Positions 1 to 6,988 of a stretch of DNA of 33,344 bases are shown piece by piece (positions within the stretch are counted from its first letter, which is position 1; every line of letters begins with the position of its first letter). Made by a program: the position numbers and the translations under genes. Below the pieces are notes generated by a model, which was not told the DNA's origin, did no database searches, and saw only the letters and a program-made list of their open reading frames with translations. This stretch comes from an uncultured Pseudomonadota bacterium (GTDB taxonomy: Bacteria > Desulfobacterota > Syntrophorhabdia > Syntrophorhabdales > Syntrophorhabdaceae), in the NCBI GenBank assembly GCA_937862865.1, contig CALMFJ010000076.1, positions 1 through 33,344 on the forward strand. The letters run 5' to 3'.

Positions 1-20
1 CGGAAAAGGATCGTACGATG

Positions 21-55
21 AACGGCGTAAGGCTAACGGCTAACGGCTAACGGCT
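21..55. repeat. Heptamer tandem array (unit AACGGCT)
   Basis: Five consecutive 7-bp units are visible: AACGGCG, TAAGGCT and then AACGGCT three times. A degenerate inverted counterpart (ACGCCTT/ACGCTCT units) lies at 305-327, just before the carboxypeptidase stop. The two could act as outer arms around the spacer. No coding frame or promoter was seen here. Confidence 0.75.
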
Positions 56-112
56 TCTATCACCCCTGTCCGTCATTCCCACTTTCGAGGCTGGGCATAA
101 TTGAAATTTTGT

Positions 113-249
113 CGTCATTCCGGCGCTTGACGCCGGAATCCAAGGTTTGTCGTTGATCTGGTTTTCTGGTTGTTCACAACATTTTAAATTCAGAAAGGTT
201 CAACAGGAAAACAAAACCTTAGATCCCGGCGTCAAGCGCCGGGATGACG
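113..249. repeat. Inverted-repeat, MITE-like element with palindromic arms
   Basis: A left arm (113-148) and a right arm (213-249) are near-perfect reverse complements of each other. Each arm is itself a palindrome, with a CCGGCG/CGCCGG core and a CTTGA or TCAAG loop, flanked by GTCAT/ATGAC. The inner part (GTTTTCTGG near 160 and CAGGAAAAC near 204) continues the symmetry, so the whole 137 bp could fold into one long hairpin. A single arm-type copy recurs at 11592-11622. The general shape (CGTCATTCC...GGAATCC) resembles small dispersed repeats such as neisserial dRS3, which is a likeness only. No transposase is present. Confidence 0.6.
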
Positions 250-290
250 GGAGGAGGAGGACGGGATGACGGGAGGAGGGGGCCGGGATG
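241..290. repeat. 22-bp tandem duplication GGGATGACGGGAGGAGG...
   Basis: Units at 241-262 and 263-284 differ at only a few positions, and a partial third unit (GGGATGACG) follows. The unit starts with the outer end of the right arm of the preceding inverted-repeat element, so it probably arose by local duplication of that end. Confidence 0.65.
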
Positions 291-304
291 ACGATAGAAG
301 GGAA

Positions 305-327
305 ACGCCTTACGCTCTCACGCCTTA
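305..327. repeat. Degenerate heptamer array, inverted relative to 21-55
   Basis: ACGCCTT, ACGCTCT and, after one extra base, ACGCCTT again. GCCTTACGC here is complementary to GCGTAAGGC in the array at 21-55, which would place both as arms of a larger inverted structure. It abuts the end of the carboxypeptidase gene. Confidence 0.45.
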
Positions 328-1884
328 CGGTCCTTTGTAGTCGAGCAGCCGCAGGATTATCCTGTCGACCATCCTGTCTACCGCTGCCGTCGATGTGTGG
401 CCGTTGGAGATGATCGAGAAGACGAGGTCCTCGCCTCCGTATGTCGTCATGTAGCCTGAGAGGCTCCTGACGCCGTTGATGGTCCCCGTCTTCGCACGGA
501 TGAGCCCCGATGCGCGTGACCCCTTGAGGCGGCGCTTCAGGGTGCCGTCAATGCTCATGATGGGAAGGGATTCGGAGAAATGGGCGGAATAGGGGCCGGC
601 CGCCATGACCCCCAGCAGGCGTGCAAGCTGGCGGGGCGCGACGAGGTTCAGCGGCGACAGGCCGCAGCCGTCGGCCATCACGATGCCGCGGGCGTCGATG
701 CCGGCTTTTTCGAGGGCCGCAAGTGCGACAGCGGCGGCGTTCCCGGTCGAATATGCGTTCCCCGCAGTCCTGCCGATCGCAAAGAGGAGCATCTCCGAGT
801 AAAGGTTGTTGCTCAGCTTGTTGATGACCTTGATGATCTCCGAGAGCCTGACAGACTGATAAACCGCCAGCGTTTCAAGAGGCCCGTTCCTTTTCCGTTG
901 TGCGATGTCAGTGATATCCGGGCAGTTGCGGGCACACAGGACGTTCCCCGTCGTATGTATCCCGGCCGCCGCCAGTGTCTCCTTCATGACGAACCCGCCG
1001 AACTGGGCAGGATAGCGGACTGGCACGTAGTGAATGGTCGCCGCGCCCCCGGGGCTTTTTGAGCCAAGGACCTGCAACGTCCTCGGGTCCGTGTAGTGAA
1101 AGCGGACCCCGTCCCCTCCCGCCCCTTTCCGGGAATTGAGCCTGTTCACAATTCGTATGTAATCACTCATGGGCTCCATGATGAACCGGAATCCCTGTCC
1201 TTTCTCGACCGGCGGGATGATGTCGAGCTGAATACAGTTGTTGTTGAAGGTGAAGGCATCCCGGGGGGCGCAGAAGCAGCGGTACGCGTCGTCCAGGTTC
1301 CAACCGTCCCCGTAAGGGCTTTCGGGGAATGCCGCGTTGTCGATGACGACATCTCCCCGTATCTCCCTGATGCCCCTGTCTGACAGGCGTTTTGCCCAGT
1401 CCTTGAAGACCCGTACCGGGTCATTGTCGTTGAAGTACCCGGAAATGGTCGGATCGCCGGACCCTTCGACAACAAGGTCCCCGTAGAGCACCCCCGACCG
1501 CACGCTGCCGTTCGTTGCAAGCCGTGTCTCATAGCGAAACTCGGGCGTCAGGACGATGAGGGCCGCCGCGCTCGTGAGAAGCTTCATGTTGGATGCGGGC
1601 CTGAGGGGCCTGTCGGGATTGAGCTCGAAAAGCCTTTCCCCCGTTGTCATCGATTCGACGACGACCCCGATCTTCGCCGGGCGAATTGCCGGGTCCTGTA
1701 CAATGGCCCGGAGATCACGAGCGAGGTTCGTGTCCGTGCCCGATGCCTGGCAGGGATGGAAGAGACCGATGAGAGACATGATGAAAACGCTGAGGGCAAT
1801 GCGAAGCATAAGCGGTTTTATCCGGCAATTGTGATGTGTTGCTTTCGTCAATAATTTGAAAGGAGGCATCTGTCGTTCTGGCAT
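325..1884 (-). CDS. dacB: D-alanyl-D-alanine carboxypeptidase/endopeptidase, PBP4 type (peptidase S13)
   Basis: This is a 519-residue class C penicillin-binding protein that trims or cuts peptidoglycan cross-links in the periplasm. All three active-site motifs are present: SxxK as SNMK at 98-101, SxN as SNN at 358-360, and KTG at 465-467. The roughly 480-520 residue length is normal for S13. A hydrophobic stretch at about 26-47 ending in CQASG looks like a signal peptide. The chosen ATG overlaps the upstream glycosyltransferase by 37 bp and has a weak AAGG seven bases upstream. An ATG at 1809 would place the signal peptide at the very N-terminus but has no clear ribosome site. It is the last gene of a minus-strand cell-envelope group. 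Confidence 0.93.
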   Translation of the reverse strand: MPERQMPPFKLLTKATHHNCRIKPLMLRIALSVFIMSLIGLFHPCQASGTDTNLARDLRAIVQDPAIRPAKIGVVVESMTTGERLFELNPDRPLRPASNMKLLTSAAALIVLTPEFRYETRLATNGSVRSGVLYGDLVVEGSGDPTISGYFNDNDPVRVFKDWAKRLSDRGIREIRGDVVIDNAAFPESPYGDGWNLDDAYRCFCAPRDAFTFNNNCIQLDIIPPVEKGQGFRFIMEPMSDYIRIVNRLNSRKGAGGDGVRFHYTDPRTLQVLGSKSPGGAATIHYVPVRYPAQFGGFVMKETLAAAGIHTTGNVLCARNCPDITDIAQRKRNGPLETLAVYQSVRLSEIIKVINKLSNNLYSEMLLFAIGRTAGNAYSTGNAAAVALAALEKAGIDARGIVMADGCGLSPLNLVAPRQLARLLGVMAAGPYSAHFSESLPIMSIDGTLKRRLKGSRASGLIRAKTGTINGVRSLSGYMTTYGGEDLVFSIISNGHTSTAAVDRMVDRIILRLLDYKGP

Positions 1885-3503
1885 TTCAGGACCTTGATAC
1901 GGCCGGGAAATCTCTTTTGCACATTCTCGATCCTTTTGTGTTTCGTCACGAAGAGGACTTTCTTGCCGGACCCGAGGGTGTCGAAGAATTCTTTTTCATC
2001 CATGAAATGTGCCCCGGCATCCTCATACTGAGAGCCCATTGCGAGCTCGCCGGTGTAGGACGCAATGACGACGGGTTTCTGCAGGTAAAACGGGAGCGTG
2101 AGATCGAGGGCGGAGTAGTTGACGATAATGTCGGGCTTGTCCTTCTGGGCCCGGGCCTCGATTGCCAGGTCTTTCGCGGTATTTGCCCTGTCGAGTATCC
2201 CGGAATGTGCTATGATCGCGATGATCATGGACAGCGAAAAGAGGAGCAGGATACGGAAAACATTGCTTGTATCCTTCATGCGCCTGAACAGGAAAAGGAC
2301 GAAGCAGGCCGCGGCGCTCAGGGAAACGGTGAGGGAGAAAGAGAAGAGGTCCCTGGCGATGTCCCGGGATTCCATTGTGATATTGTCGATGTATGCCATA
2401 AAAGAAGGGCTCAGGTAGAGAAAGACGGCCAGCGCGAACACCGCCATTATCACGCTGTTCCCGATGATCTCCCAATTCCGCTTGAACAGGGAATGCCTGT
2501 GCTCATAAAAGAGCACCGCAATAAGTATGGCAAGTGCCGGAAAGGCAGGAAGAATATACGGCGGGAGCTTCGATCCGGAGAGGCTGAAAAACACGAACAC
2601 AAGTGCGGACCAGATCGCGAACAGGCGGCATTCGCTCTTTTTCCAGGCCATGGCGAACGCGCGCGGGATATACAGCGACCAGGGGAGCATGCCTCCGAAA
2701 AGGACGGGGATAAAATAATAGACCGGCCCGCTGCGTTTATGCTTCGTCGAGATGAACCTGAGCACGTGCTGGTCAATGAAAAAGAAGGTGAAAAACTCCT
2801 TCTCCCTGATGGAGATGATGACAAACCACGGTGCCGCTATCAGGCAGTACAGCGCGATACCGCGTATGAGCTTCATTTCTTTGACGAAAGCGAGGTTTCC
2901 CTCCATGAAAAGGAAAATGAGGAGCGCGCCGCACAGAAGGACCGGGGAGACGGGGCCTTTTGTCAGGGTGGCCAGCGCCATGGCCGCATAAAATCCCCAC
3001 AGGAACGGGCCGCACCTTTCCCGGTAATATCCGTAAAAACATAAAAGCGACAGGAAGAGCCAGAATGTGAGCAGCATATCGGTCGTGACGATGCGGGCCA
3101 TCGCGAAGAAACCGAATGACGACAGGAGGACGAGGGACCCGAGAAATGCGGCCAGGTCATCGGTCCACCGCCGCACGAAAAAGAAAAGGCTGAACACGCA
3201 TAAGAGAGCGGCAAGGGCATTCGGGAACCTGAAGGACCATTCGCTGACCCCGAAAACCTTATATGACAGCGAGACAGCCCAGTAAAGCAAGGGAGGTTTC
3301 TCGAAATAGCGGACGTCGTTAAGCCGGGGCACCGTGTAATCGCCGGTTTCAACCATTTCACGCGGGATCTCGGCATACCGGCCTTCGTCCGGCTCTTTCA
3401 GGGAATACGAGCCGAGCCCTGCAAGAAGAAAAATAGAGGAAAGGACAAGGAGGACGCCGATGTACCCGGCAAGCCTCTTATTCTGTTGTGCCAAATTATC
3501 CAT
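1848..3503 (-). CDS. GT39/ArnT-like membrane glycosyltransferase (first of a tandem pair)
   Basis: An integral membrane glycosyltransferase of the PMT/ArnT superfamily, which moves a sugar from a polyprenyl-phosphate donor to a lipid or protein outside the membrane. The signature acidic loop PDEGRYAEI is at about 38-46 and EKPPLLYW at about 68-75, both after a first membrane helix. Many hydrophobic helices follow, and the C-terminal ~120 residues look soluble. I chose the ATG at 3503, which overlaps the upstream paralogue by 8 bp (ATGGATAA) and is preceded by AAGAAGG. A GTG at 3518 is possible. The EGRYAEI loop is closer to ArnT than the neighbour's is, but the substrate (lipid A, another glycolipid or a protein) cannot be read from sequence. 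Confidence 0.88.
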   Translation of the reverse strand: MDNLAQQNKRLAGYIGVLLVLSSIFLLAGLGSYSLKEPDEGRYAEIPREMVETGDYTVPRLNDVRYFEKPPLLYWAVSLSYKVFGVSEWSFRFPNALAALLCVFSLFFFVRRWTDDLAAFLGSLVLLSSFGFFAMARIVTTDMLLTFWLFLSLLCFYGYYRERCGPFLWGFYAAMALATLTKGPVSPVLLCGALLIFLFMEGNLAFVKEMKLIRGIALYCLIAAPWFVIISIREKEFFTFFFIDQHVLRFISTKHKRSGPVYYFIPVLFGGMLPWSLYIPRAFAMAWKKSECRLFAIWSALVFVFFSLSGSKLPPYILPAFPALAILIAVLFYEHRHSLFKRNWEIIGNSVIMAVFALAVFLYLSPSFMAYIDNITMESRDIARDLFSFSLTVSLSAAACFVLFLFRRMKDTSNVFRILLLFSLSMIIAIIAHSGILDRANTAKDLAIEARAQKDKPDIIVNYSALDLTLPFYLQKPVVIASYTGELAMGSQYEDAGAHFMDEKEFFDTLGSGKKVLFVTKHKRIENVQKRFPGRIKVLKCQNDRCLLSNY

Positions 3504-5097
3504 CACCTTCTTTTGCACGATGGAAGATCACCATTTCCGTGTCCCCGATCGTATCCCGGGACCGCATGGCGGCACCGGGCACGGCGTTTTTCACCTCACC
3601 CGCATCGCGCTTGCGGGTGAGCAGGTAAAACTCGCCGCCACGCGCCGCATACTTACGAAGGCCGTTGATATCATGTTCGTCGATATGCACGGCAAATCTG
3701 CCGACATAGTATACATATACTCCACGGATACTGCCATAATAGACCCAGGGTGTCGTGCCGCCCGCAAGCGACCTCAGCTTTTCGGCCACCGGCCTCGGGG
3801 ATTTATAGCGATTGAGCTTTTCGAAGACGGAAATATTACCGATCAGGTATGCGAGCCCGAGAAATATAGCGATGGACGTAAAGGCCTTCCGGCCGGACAA
3901 AAATTTGGGGGGAACAAATACAAAGATGCTGCTGCAGATCGCCGCAATGCCGAGCATGGTACGTTCGGGCATGAATTCGCCGTATCGGGCAGGGGCGTAA
4001 ACAAAGAGGGCTATGCCGAGGCAAAGGAAAAGGACCGCGGCAACCGAAAAGGCTATCCTGTTGTAAAGCCTGTCCCATTCGACCATCGGGCCCGAAACGA
4101 TAACGGCAAGGGCCGGGAGGACGGGCAGCATGTATTTGCTGATCTTTCCCGAGGACATTGAAAAAAAGAAAAAGAACCAGAGGGACCACAGCAGGAAAAA
4201 ACGCGTTCTCTTATCGGTCCTCCAGTTTTTGAACGCAGCGTAAAGGCCGAGCGGCAAAAATAAGGTCCATGGAAAGAAATCAAGCGGGAGTGTCGTGAAA
4301 TAATAATAGAAAGGCCGTTTGTGGCTCCAGGCCTCGAAGAACCTCAGGAAGTTCTGACGAAGTATATTCTCATAAAGGTAAGGGTAACCCTCTTTCAGAT
4401 ATACCGCGCAATACCAGGGAAGGACAACGGCAAGGAATACGAGAATACCGAGTACGGTATGCCGGGTCAGTATAACGGACAGTCTCTTTTCGGAGATCAG
4501 GTAGAGAATGATGACCGGGACAGCGAGCACGGCCGCGAGAGGCCCTTTCGCCATGAACGCAAGGGCGAGCATAATGAAAAAAGCGTAGTACCAGCCGCTT
4601 CTGCCGTTCTCCGTAAATCTGAAGAACGCCAGAAGCGCGAGGACGAGTGCGGCCGAAAAGACCATGTCGACCTGGAGGTAGCGCGCCTGCCAGTAAAAAA
4701 GCGGGGCCAGCCCCAGGACAACCACGCTGACGAGTGATCGTGAAGGACCGAATGCCGACCGTGTGACGAGAAGGAGGGCAATGAGAGTGATGAGCGCGGC
4801 ACATGCGGAAGAAAGGCGCATCGAGGTCTCTGCCGGAAAGCACCGAAAGGTTTTTGCAAAGGCAAAGGCCGCATAATAGAATAACGGGGGTTTCTCGCCG
4901 TATGGCGTATTGTTGAGATGGGGCACGACAGGATTGTTGTCGAGCTCCTTCACGATCTCGGCGAAATCACCCTCATCGGGCGCCCAGAAATCCCGCCCCC
5001 CGAGGTTCGTGAAGAAGAGCAGCGCAGACGCGATGATGACAGAGATTATCAGGAGCTTTGCAGATATGCGGTCCGTCGAACCTGCCCGGTGATCCAT
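3496..5097 (-). CDS. GT39/ArnT-like membrane glycosyltransferase (second of a tandem pair)
   Basis: A paralogue of the next gene with the same layout: an N-terminal helix, APDEGDFAE at about 39-47, EKPPLFYY at about 68-75, then repeated membrane helices and a soluble C-terminal part. It belongs to the polyprenyl-phosphate-sugar-dependent GT39/ArnT family. The GRYAEI part of the loop is changed to GDFAEI, so donor or acceptor may differ from its partner. It starts about 64 bp downstream of the RNase P RNA gene. I chose the ATG at 5097; a GTG at 5148 would add 17 residues, and neither has a strong ribosome site. The 8-bp overlap with the following gene indicates co-translation. It may work with dacB on the envelope, which is inference from position. 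Confidence 0.87.
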   Translation of the reverse strand: MDHRAGSTDRISAKLLIISVIIASALLFFTNLGGRDFWAPDEGDFAEIVKELDNNPVVPHLNNTPYGEKPPLFYYAAFAFAKTFRCFPAETSMRLSSACAALITLIALLLVTRSAFGPSRSLVSVVVLGLAPLFYWQARYLQVDMVFSAALVLALLAFFRFTENGRSGWYYAFFIMLALAFMAKGPLAAVLAVPVIILYLISEKRLSVILTRHTVLGILVFLAVVLPWYCAVYLKEGYPYLYENILRQNFLRFFEAWSHKRPFYYYFTTLPLDFFPWTLFLPLGLYAAFKNWRTDKRTRFFLLWSLWFFFFFSMSSGKISKYMLPVLPALAVIVSGPMVEWDRLYNRIAFSVAAVLFLCLGIALFVYAPARYGEFMPERTMLGIAAICSSIFVFVPPKFLSGRKAFTSIAIFLGLAYLIGNISVFEKLNRYKSPRPVAEKLRSLAGGTTPWVYYGSIRGVYVYYVGRFAVHIDEHDINGLRKYAARGGEFYLLTRKRDAGEVKNAVPGAAMRSRDTIGDTEMVIFHRAKEGDG

Positions 5098-5160
5098 TAC
5101 CAATGACCGTCTTTTTCCATAACGAGCTGTTTCACGCTGCGGCCCCACAATCCGAATTGC

Positions 5161-5537
5161 ATATTAAAAGGGCAGACTGTAAGCCGGGTTCTGTTTTTCC
5201 GCCTTTTGAAGCGGAAACGGCGATCATTTCTCTGTATCCGGCATCACCGGATATCAAGCGGCCTACCCGGGTATTGGACGGGCCGTCCACGCCGCGTGAA
5301 GCGGCACCCTCTTTGGCCTTGCATCGGATGGGGTTTACAAAGCTCCCGCGTCGCCGCGGGACTGGTGGGCCCTTACCCCGCCATTTCACCCTTACCCTTT
5401 GAGGGCGGTATATTTTCTGTTGCACTTTCCCTGGGGTTGCCCCCGGTTCCCGTTAAGAACCATCCTGCCCTTCGATGCCCGGACTTTCCTCCCCGCCTGA
5501 TTCAGGCGGAGCGATCACCCGTCTGCCCTTTTAATAT
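5161..5537 (-). ncRNA. rnpB: RNase P RNA, bacterial class A
   Basis: This is the catalytic RNA that matures tRNA 5' ends. On the minus strand the 5' conserved region GAGGAAAGTCCGGGC is complete (near 5481-5495). ACAGAAAA followed by ACCGCC (near 5408-5423) and GGTAAGGGTGAAA also match the core. The 3' conserved part AGAACCCGGCTTACAG completes P4. The ends are set by helix P1: 5521-5537 is a perfect 17-bp complement of 5161-5177. The 5' strand of P1 lies inside the 3' end of the RNase HI-type gene (stop at 5502). No separate promoter or terminator was obvious, so it may be processed from a longer transcript or start inside that gene. True mature ends could be several bases inside the stated limits. 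Confidence 0.96.
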
Positions 5538-5921
5538 GGCATCCTTCGCAAGTTTATCGGCTTCCCGATTTTGTTCCCGCGGAATATAGTGTATCGCAAA
5601 TCGGTCGAAATTGCTTACGGTTTGTTTTATTTTTTTCACATACTGAAAAAGGGTCATATTCTTGATCTTGTACAACCCGTTGACCTGGTTGGCAACAAGC
5701 TGTGAGTCCGTGTAGACCGTAACGTTTTTCACGGAATTCGAAACTGCGTCCTTGAGCGCGATGAGAAGCGCCTCGTACTCGGCCATATTATTGGTCATCT
5801 CACCGAGAAAGACGCTTTTTGAGAGGATGATGTTCCCGTCGTTGTCCCGCGCAACGATACCTGCACCCGACCTTCCGGGGTTGCCCGATGATGCGCCGTC
5901 GACGTTGATATGCCACTGCAC
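5502..5921 (-). CDS. rnhA: RNase HI-family protein (reverse-transcriptase-like RNase H fold)
   Basis: A 139-residue single-domain RNase H protein expected to cut RNA in RNA-DNA hybrids. The four catalytic carboxylates are visible: D8 in VDGASSGNPG, E48 in NNMAEYEAL, D72 in YTDSQL and D122 in READKLAK. It has the short form lacking the basic handle region of E. coli RNase HI. The GTG at 5921 shares one base with the stop of the upstream zinc-ribbon gene (TAGTG) and is preceded by CGGGAAAA; a GTG at 5966 would force a 46-bp overlap. Its last ~12 codons are also the 5' strand of rnpB helix P1. Those residues (KGQTGDRSA) follow the fold and are probably unconstrained. Confidence 0.9.
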   Translation of the reverse strand: MQWHINVDGASSGNPGRSGAGIVARDNDGNIILSKSVFLGEMTNNMAEYEALLIALKDAVSNSVKNVTVYTDSQLVANQVNGLYKIKNMTLFQYVKKIKQTVSNFDRFAIHYIPREQNREADKLAKDAILKGQTGDRSA

Positions 5922-6631
5922 TAATCGTTTTCCCGGAAAAAGAGTATGCGGTTGCAGCTCGGGCACTGGATGAGCTGTTTGTTCTTCGTCACTTCGATAA
6001 AAAGCTGTGGCGGGATGTTCATGTTGCAGCCGAGGCAGACTCCGTTCTTGACGTTTGTGACCGCGATGCCTCCGCGTCCTTCCTTGAGAATTCGATACAT
6101 GTTCCGCAGGTTCTCGCTCACGACGGACAAAAGGTTGTCTCTTTCCTGCGTGAGCCTCGCAATCACCTCATCCATGGACTTCATTTCCTTTTCGATAACG
6201 GCCCTTTCCCCCTCGGATTGTCTTTCGATCTCCTTGAGATGAACATGCGAGCTTTCATAGTCCTTCTTGAGGTCTTCCACTTTTTCCATGAGGACGAGGA
6301 CGTCTTCCTCGGTGCGGTCGTTGGTCTCCTTCGCTGCTTCGATCTCTTTTAGAAGGGCCTGGTATTCCTTGTTCGTTTTGACATCATAGAGCCGTACCTC
6401 GAGTTTCTTTATCTTTTCTTTTTCGACTTCGAGCTCTTTTTCTTTCTTGCGCCTTTCTTTTTCCAGTTCGTCAATTATTTCTTTTTCCTTTTCGATCTTT
6501 TGACGCACCGCGAGCAGTTCTTCGTCCATCTGTTTAAGCCGTTGCGGCGCACGAAGGAGCTTTCGTTCATCCTCCATGATGAGTGTTTCTATTTTCTGCG
6601 CTTCAAAAAGGGTTTCGAGTTCCCGCTCCAA
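5921..6631 (-). CDS. C4-type zinc-ribbon coiled-coil protein (zf-RING_7/DUF164 family)
   Basis: A 236-residue protein. About residues 1-180 are highly charged (Lys/Glu) heptad-like coiled coil. The C-terminus holds a zinc ribbon with C199-x2-C202 and C223-x2-C226. This architecture matches the pfam02591 family, in which chlamydial CT398 has been linked to sigma-54 and secretion proteins; the role here is unknown. The TTG start at 6631 is supported by a strong GGAGG seven bases upstream. The ribosome site lies directly after a terminator-like hairpin following the tRNA, so expression may depend on read-through or a promoter I could not see. The gene heads the RNase H-rnpB-glycosyltransferase group. 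Confidence 0.88.
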   Translation of the reverse strand: MERELETLFEAQKIETLIMEDERKLLRAPQRLKQMDEELLAVRQKIEKEKEIIDELEKERRKKEKELEVEKEKIKKLEVRLYDVKTNKEYQALLKEIEAAKETNDRTEEDVLVLMEKVEDLKKDYESSHVHLKEIERQSEGERAVIEKEMKSMDEVIARLTQERDNLLSVVSENLRNMYRILKEGRGGIAVTNVKNGVCLGCNMNIPPQLFIEVTKNKQLIQCPSCNRILFFREND

Positions 6632-6641
6632 TGTATTGCCT

Positions 6642-6680
6642 CCAAAAATGAAAGGGGGTGTACCCGTTGGTACACCCCCT
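6642..6680 (-). terminator. Intrinsic terminator after the tRNA gene
   Basis: On the minus strand a perfect 11-bp stem (GGGGGTGTACC with GGTACACCCCC, loop AACG) is followed by TTTCATTTTT. It lies between the tRNA and the zinc-ribbon gene and ends only a few bases before the latter's ribosome site. Confidence 0.85.
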
Positions 6681-6736
6681 CTTCGTTAGTTAAGATCCCG
6701 TTCTATGAGAAATTTTTTCACCATTTCCATTTTCAA

Positions 6737-6809
6737 TGGGCCCACTTGGGTTCGAACCAAGGACCTACCGGTTATGAGCCGGTGGCTCTTCCAGCTGAGC
6801 TATGGGCCC
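6737..6809 (-). tRNA. tRNA with CAT anticodon (elongator Met or Ile2)
   Basis: A 73-nt cloverleaf on the minus strand: acceptor GGGCCCA/TGGGCCC, D stem GCTC/GAGC, anticodon stem ACCGG/CCGGT with loop CTCATAA, T stem CTTGG/CCAAG with loop TTCGAAC, discriminator A73. CCA is not encoded. CAT can be elongator methionine, or tRNA-Ile2 whose C34 is changed to lysidine by TilS. The acceptor has G3-C70, C4-G69 and C5-G68. The latter two pairs are E. coli TilS identity elements, and C3-G70 favoured by MetRS is absent, so Ile2 is a serious possibility. Confidence 0.95.
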
Positions 6810-6820
6810 AATTTGTCAAT

Positions 6821-6849
6821 AAAATAAACGATTTTATCGCTATTGTCAA
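6821..6849 (-). promoter_or_regulatory. Sigma-70-type promoter of the tRNA gene
   Basis: On the minus strand: TTGACA (6844-6849), 17-bp spacer, TATTTT (6821-6826). Transcription would begin about five bases before the tRNA 5' end at 6809. Confidence 0.7.
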
Positions 6850-6868
6850 TTGAATCCGTGAACCGGGT

Positions 6869-6938
6869 GAACAGTCAACAGTAAACAGTGAGGAGTCGGT
6901 AAAGCTCTCCACTGTTTACTGTTTACTGTTCACTGTCT
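6869..6938. repeat. Heptamer arrays in inverted arms (hairpin)
   Basis: The left arm is GAACAGT, CAACAGT, AAACAGT, GAGGAGT (6869-6896). The right arm is ACTGTTT, ACTGTTT, ACTGTTC, ACTGTCT (6911-6938). The arms are near-complementary over about 26 bp with a short loop. The structure sits between the divergent tRNA and malic enzyme genes. Confidence 0.85.
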
Positions 6939-6950
6939 TTGTAATAGAAT
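6922..6950 (+). promoter_or_regulatory. Candidate malic enzyme promoter built on a heptamer repeat
   Basis: TTTACT (6922-6927), a 17-bp spacer and TAGAAT (6945-6950), giving a start near 6957 and a leader of about 32 nt. The -35 hexamer is part of the ACTGTTT heptamer array. Confidence 0.45.
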
Positions 6951-6988
6951 GTCGACACAGCCACGAATCGATAAAGGAGAGGCACATC

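Noticed and set aside
1917-3044. A 375-residue plus-strand frame opposite the glycosyltransferase
   Set aside because: It is antisense to a well-supported GT39 gene, with a highly charged, unstructured composition typical of a shadow frame in GC-rich DNA.
5132-5425. A 97-residue open frame on the minus strand over rnpB
   Set aside because: It lies inside the conserved RNase P RNA structure and has no recognisable domain.
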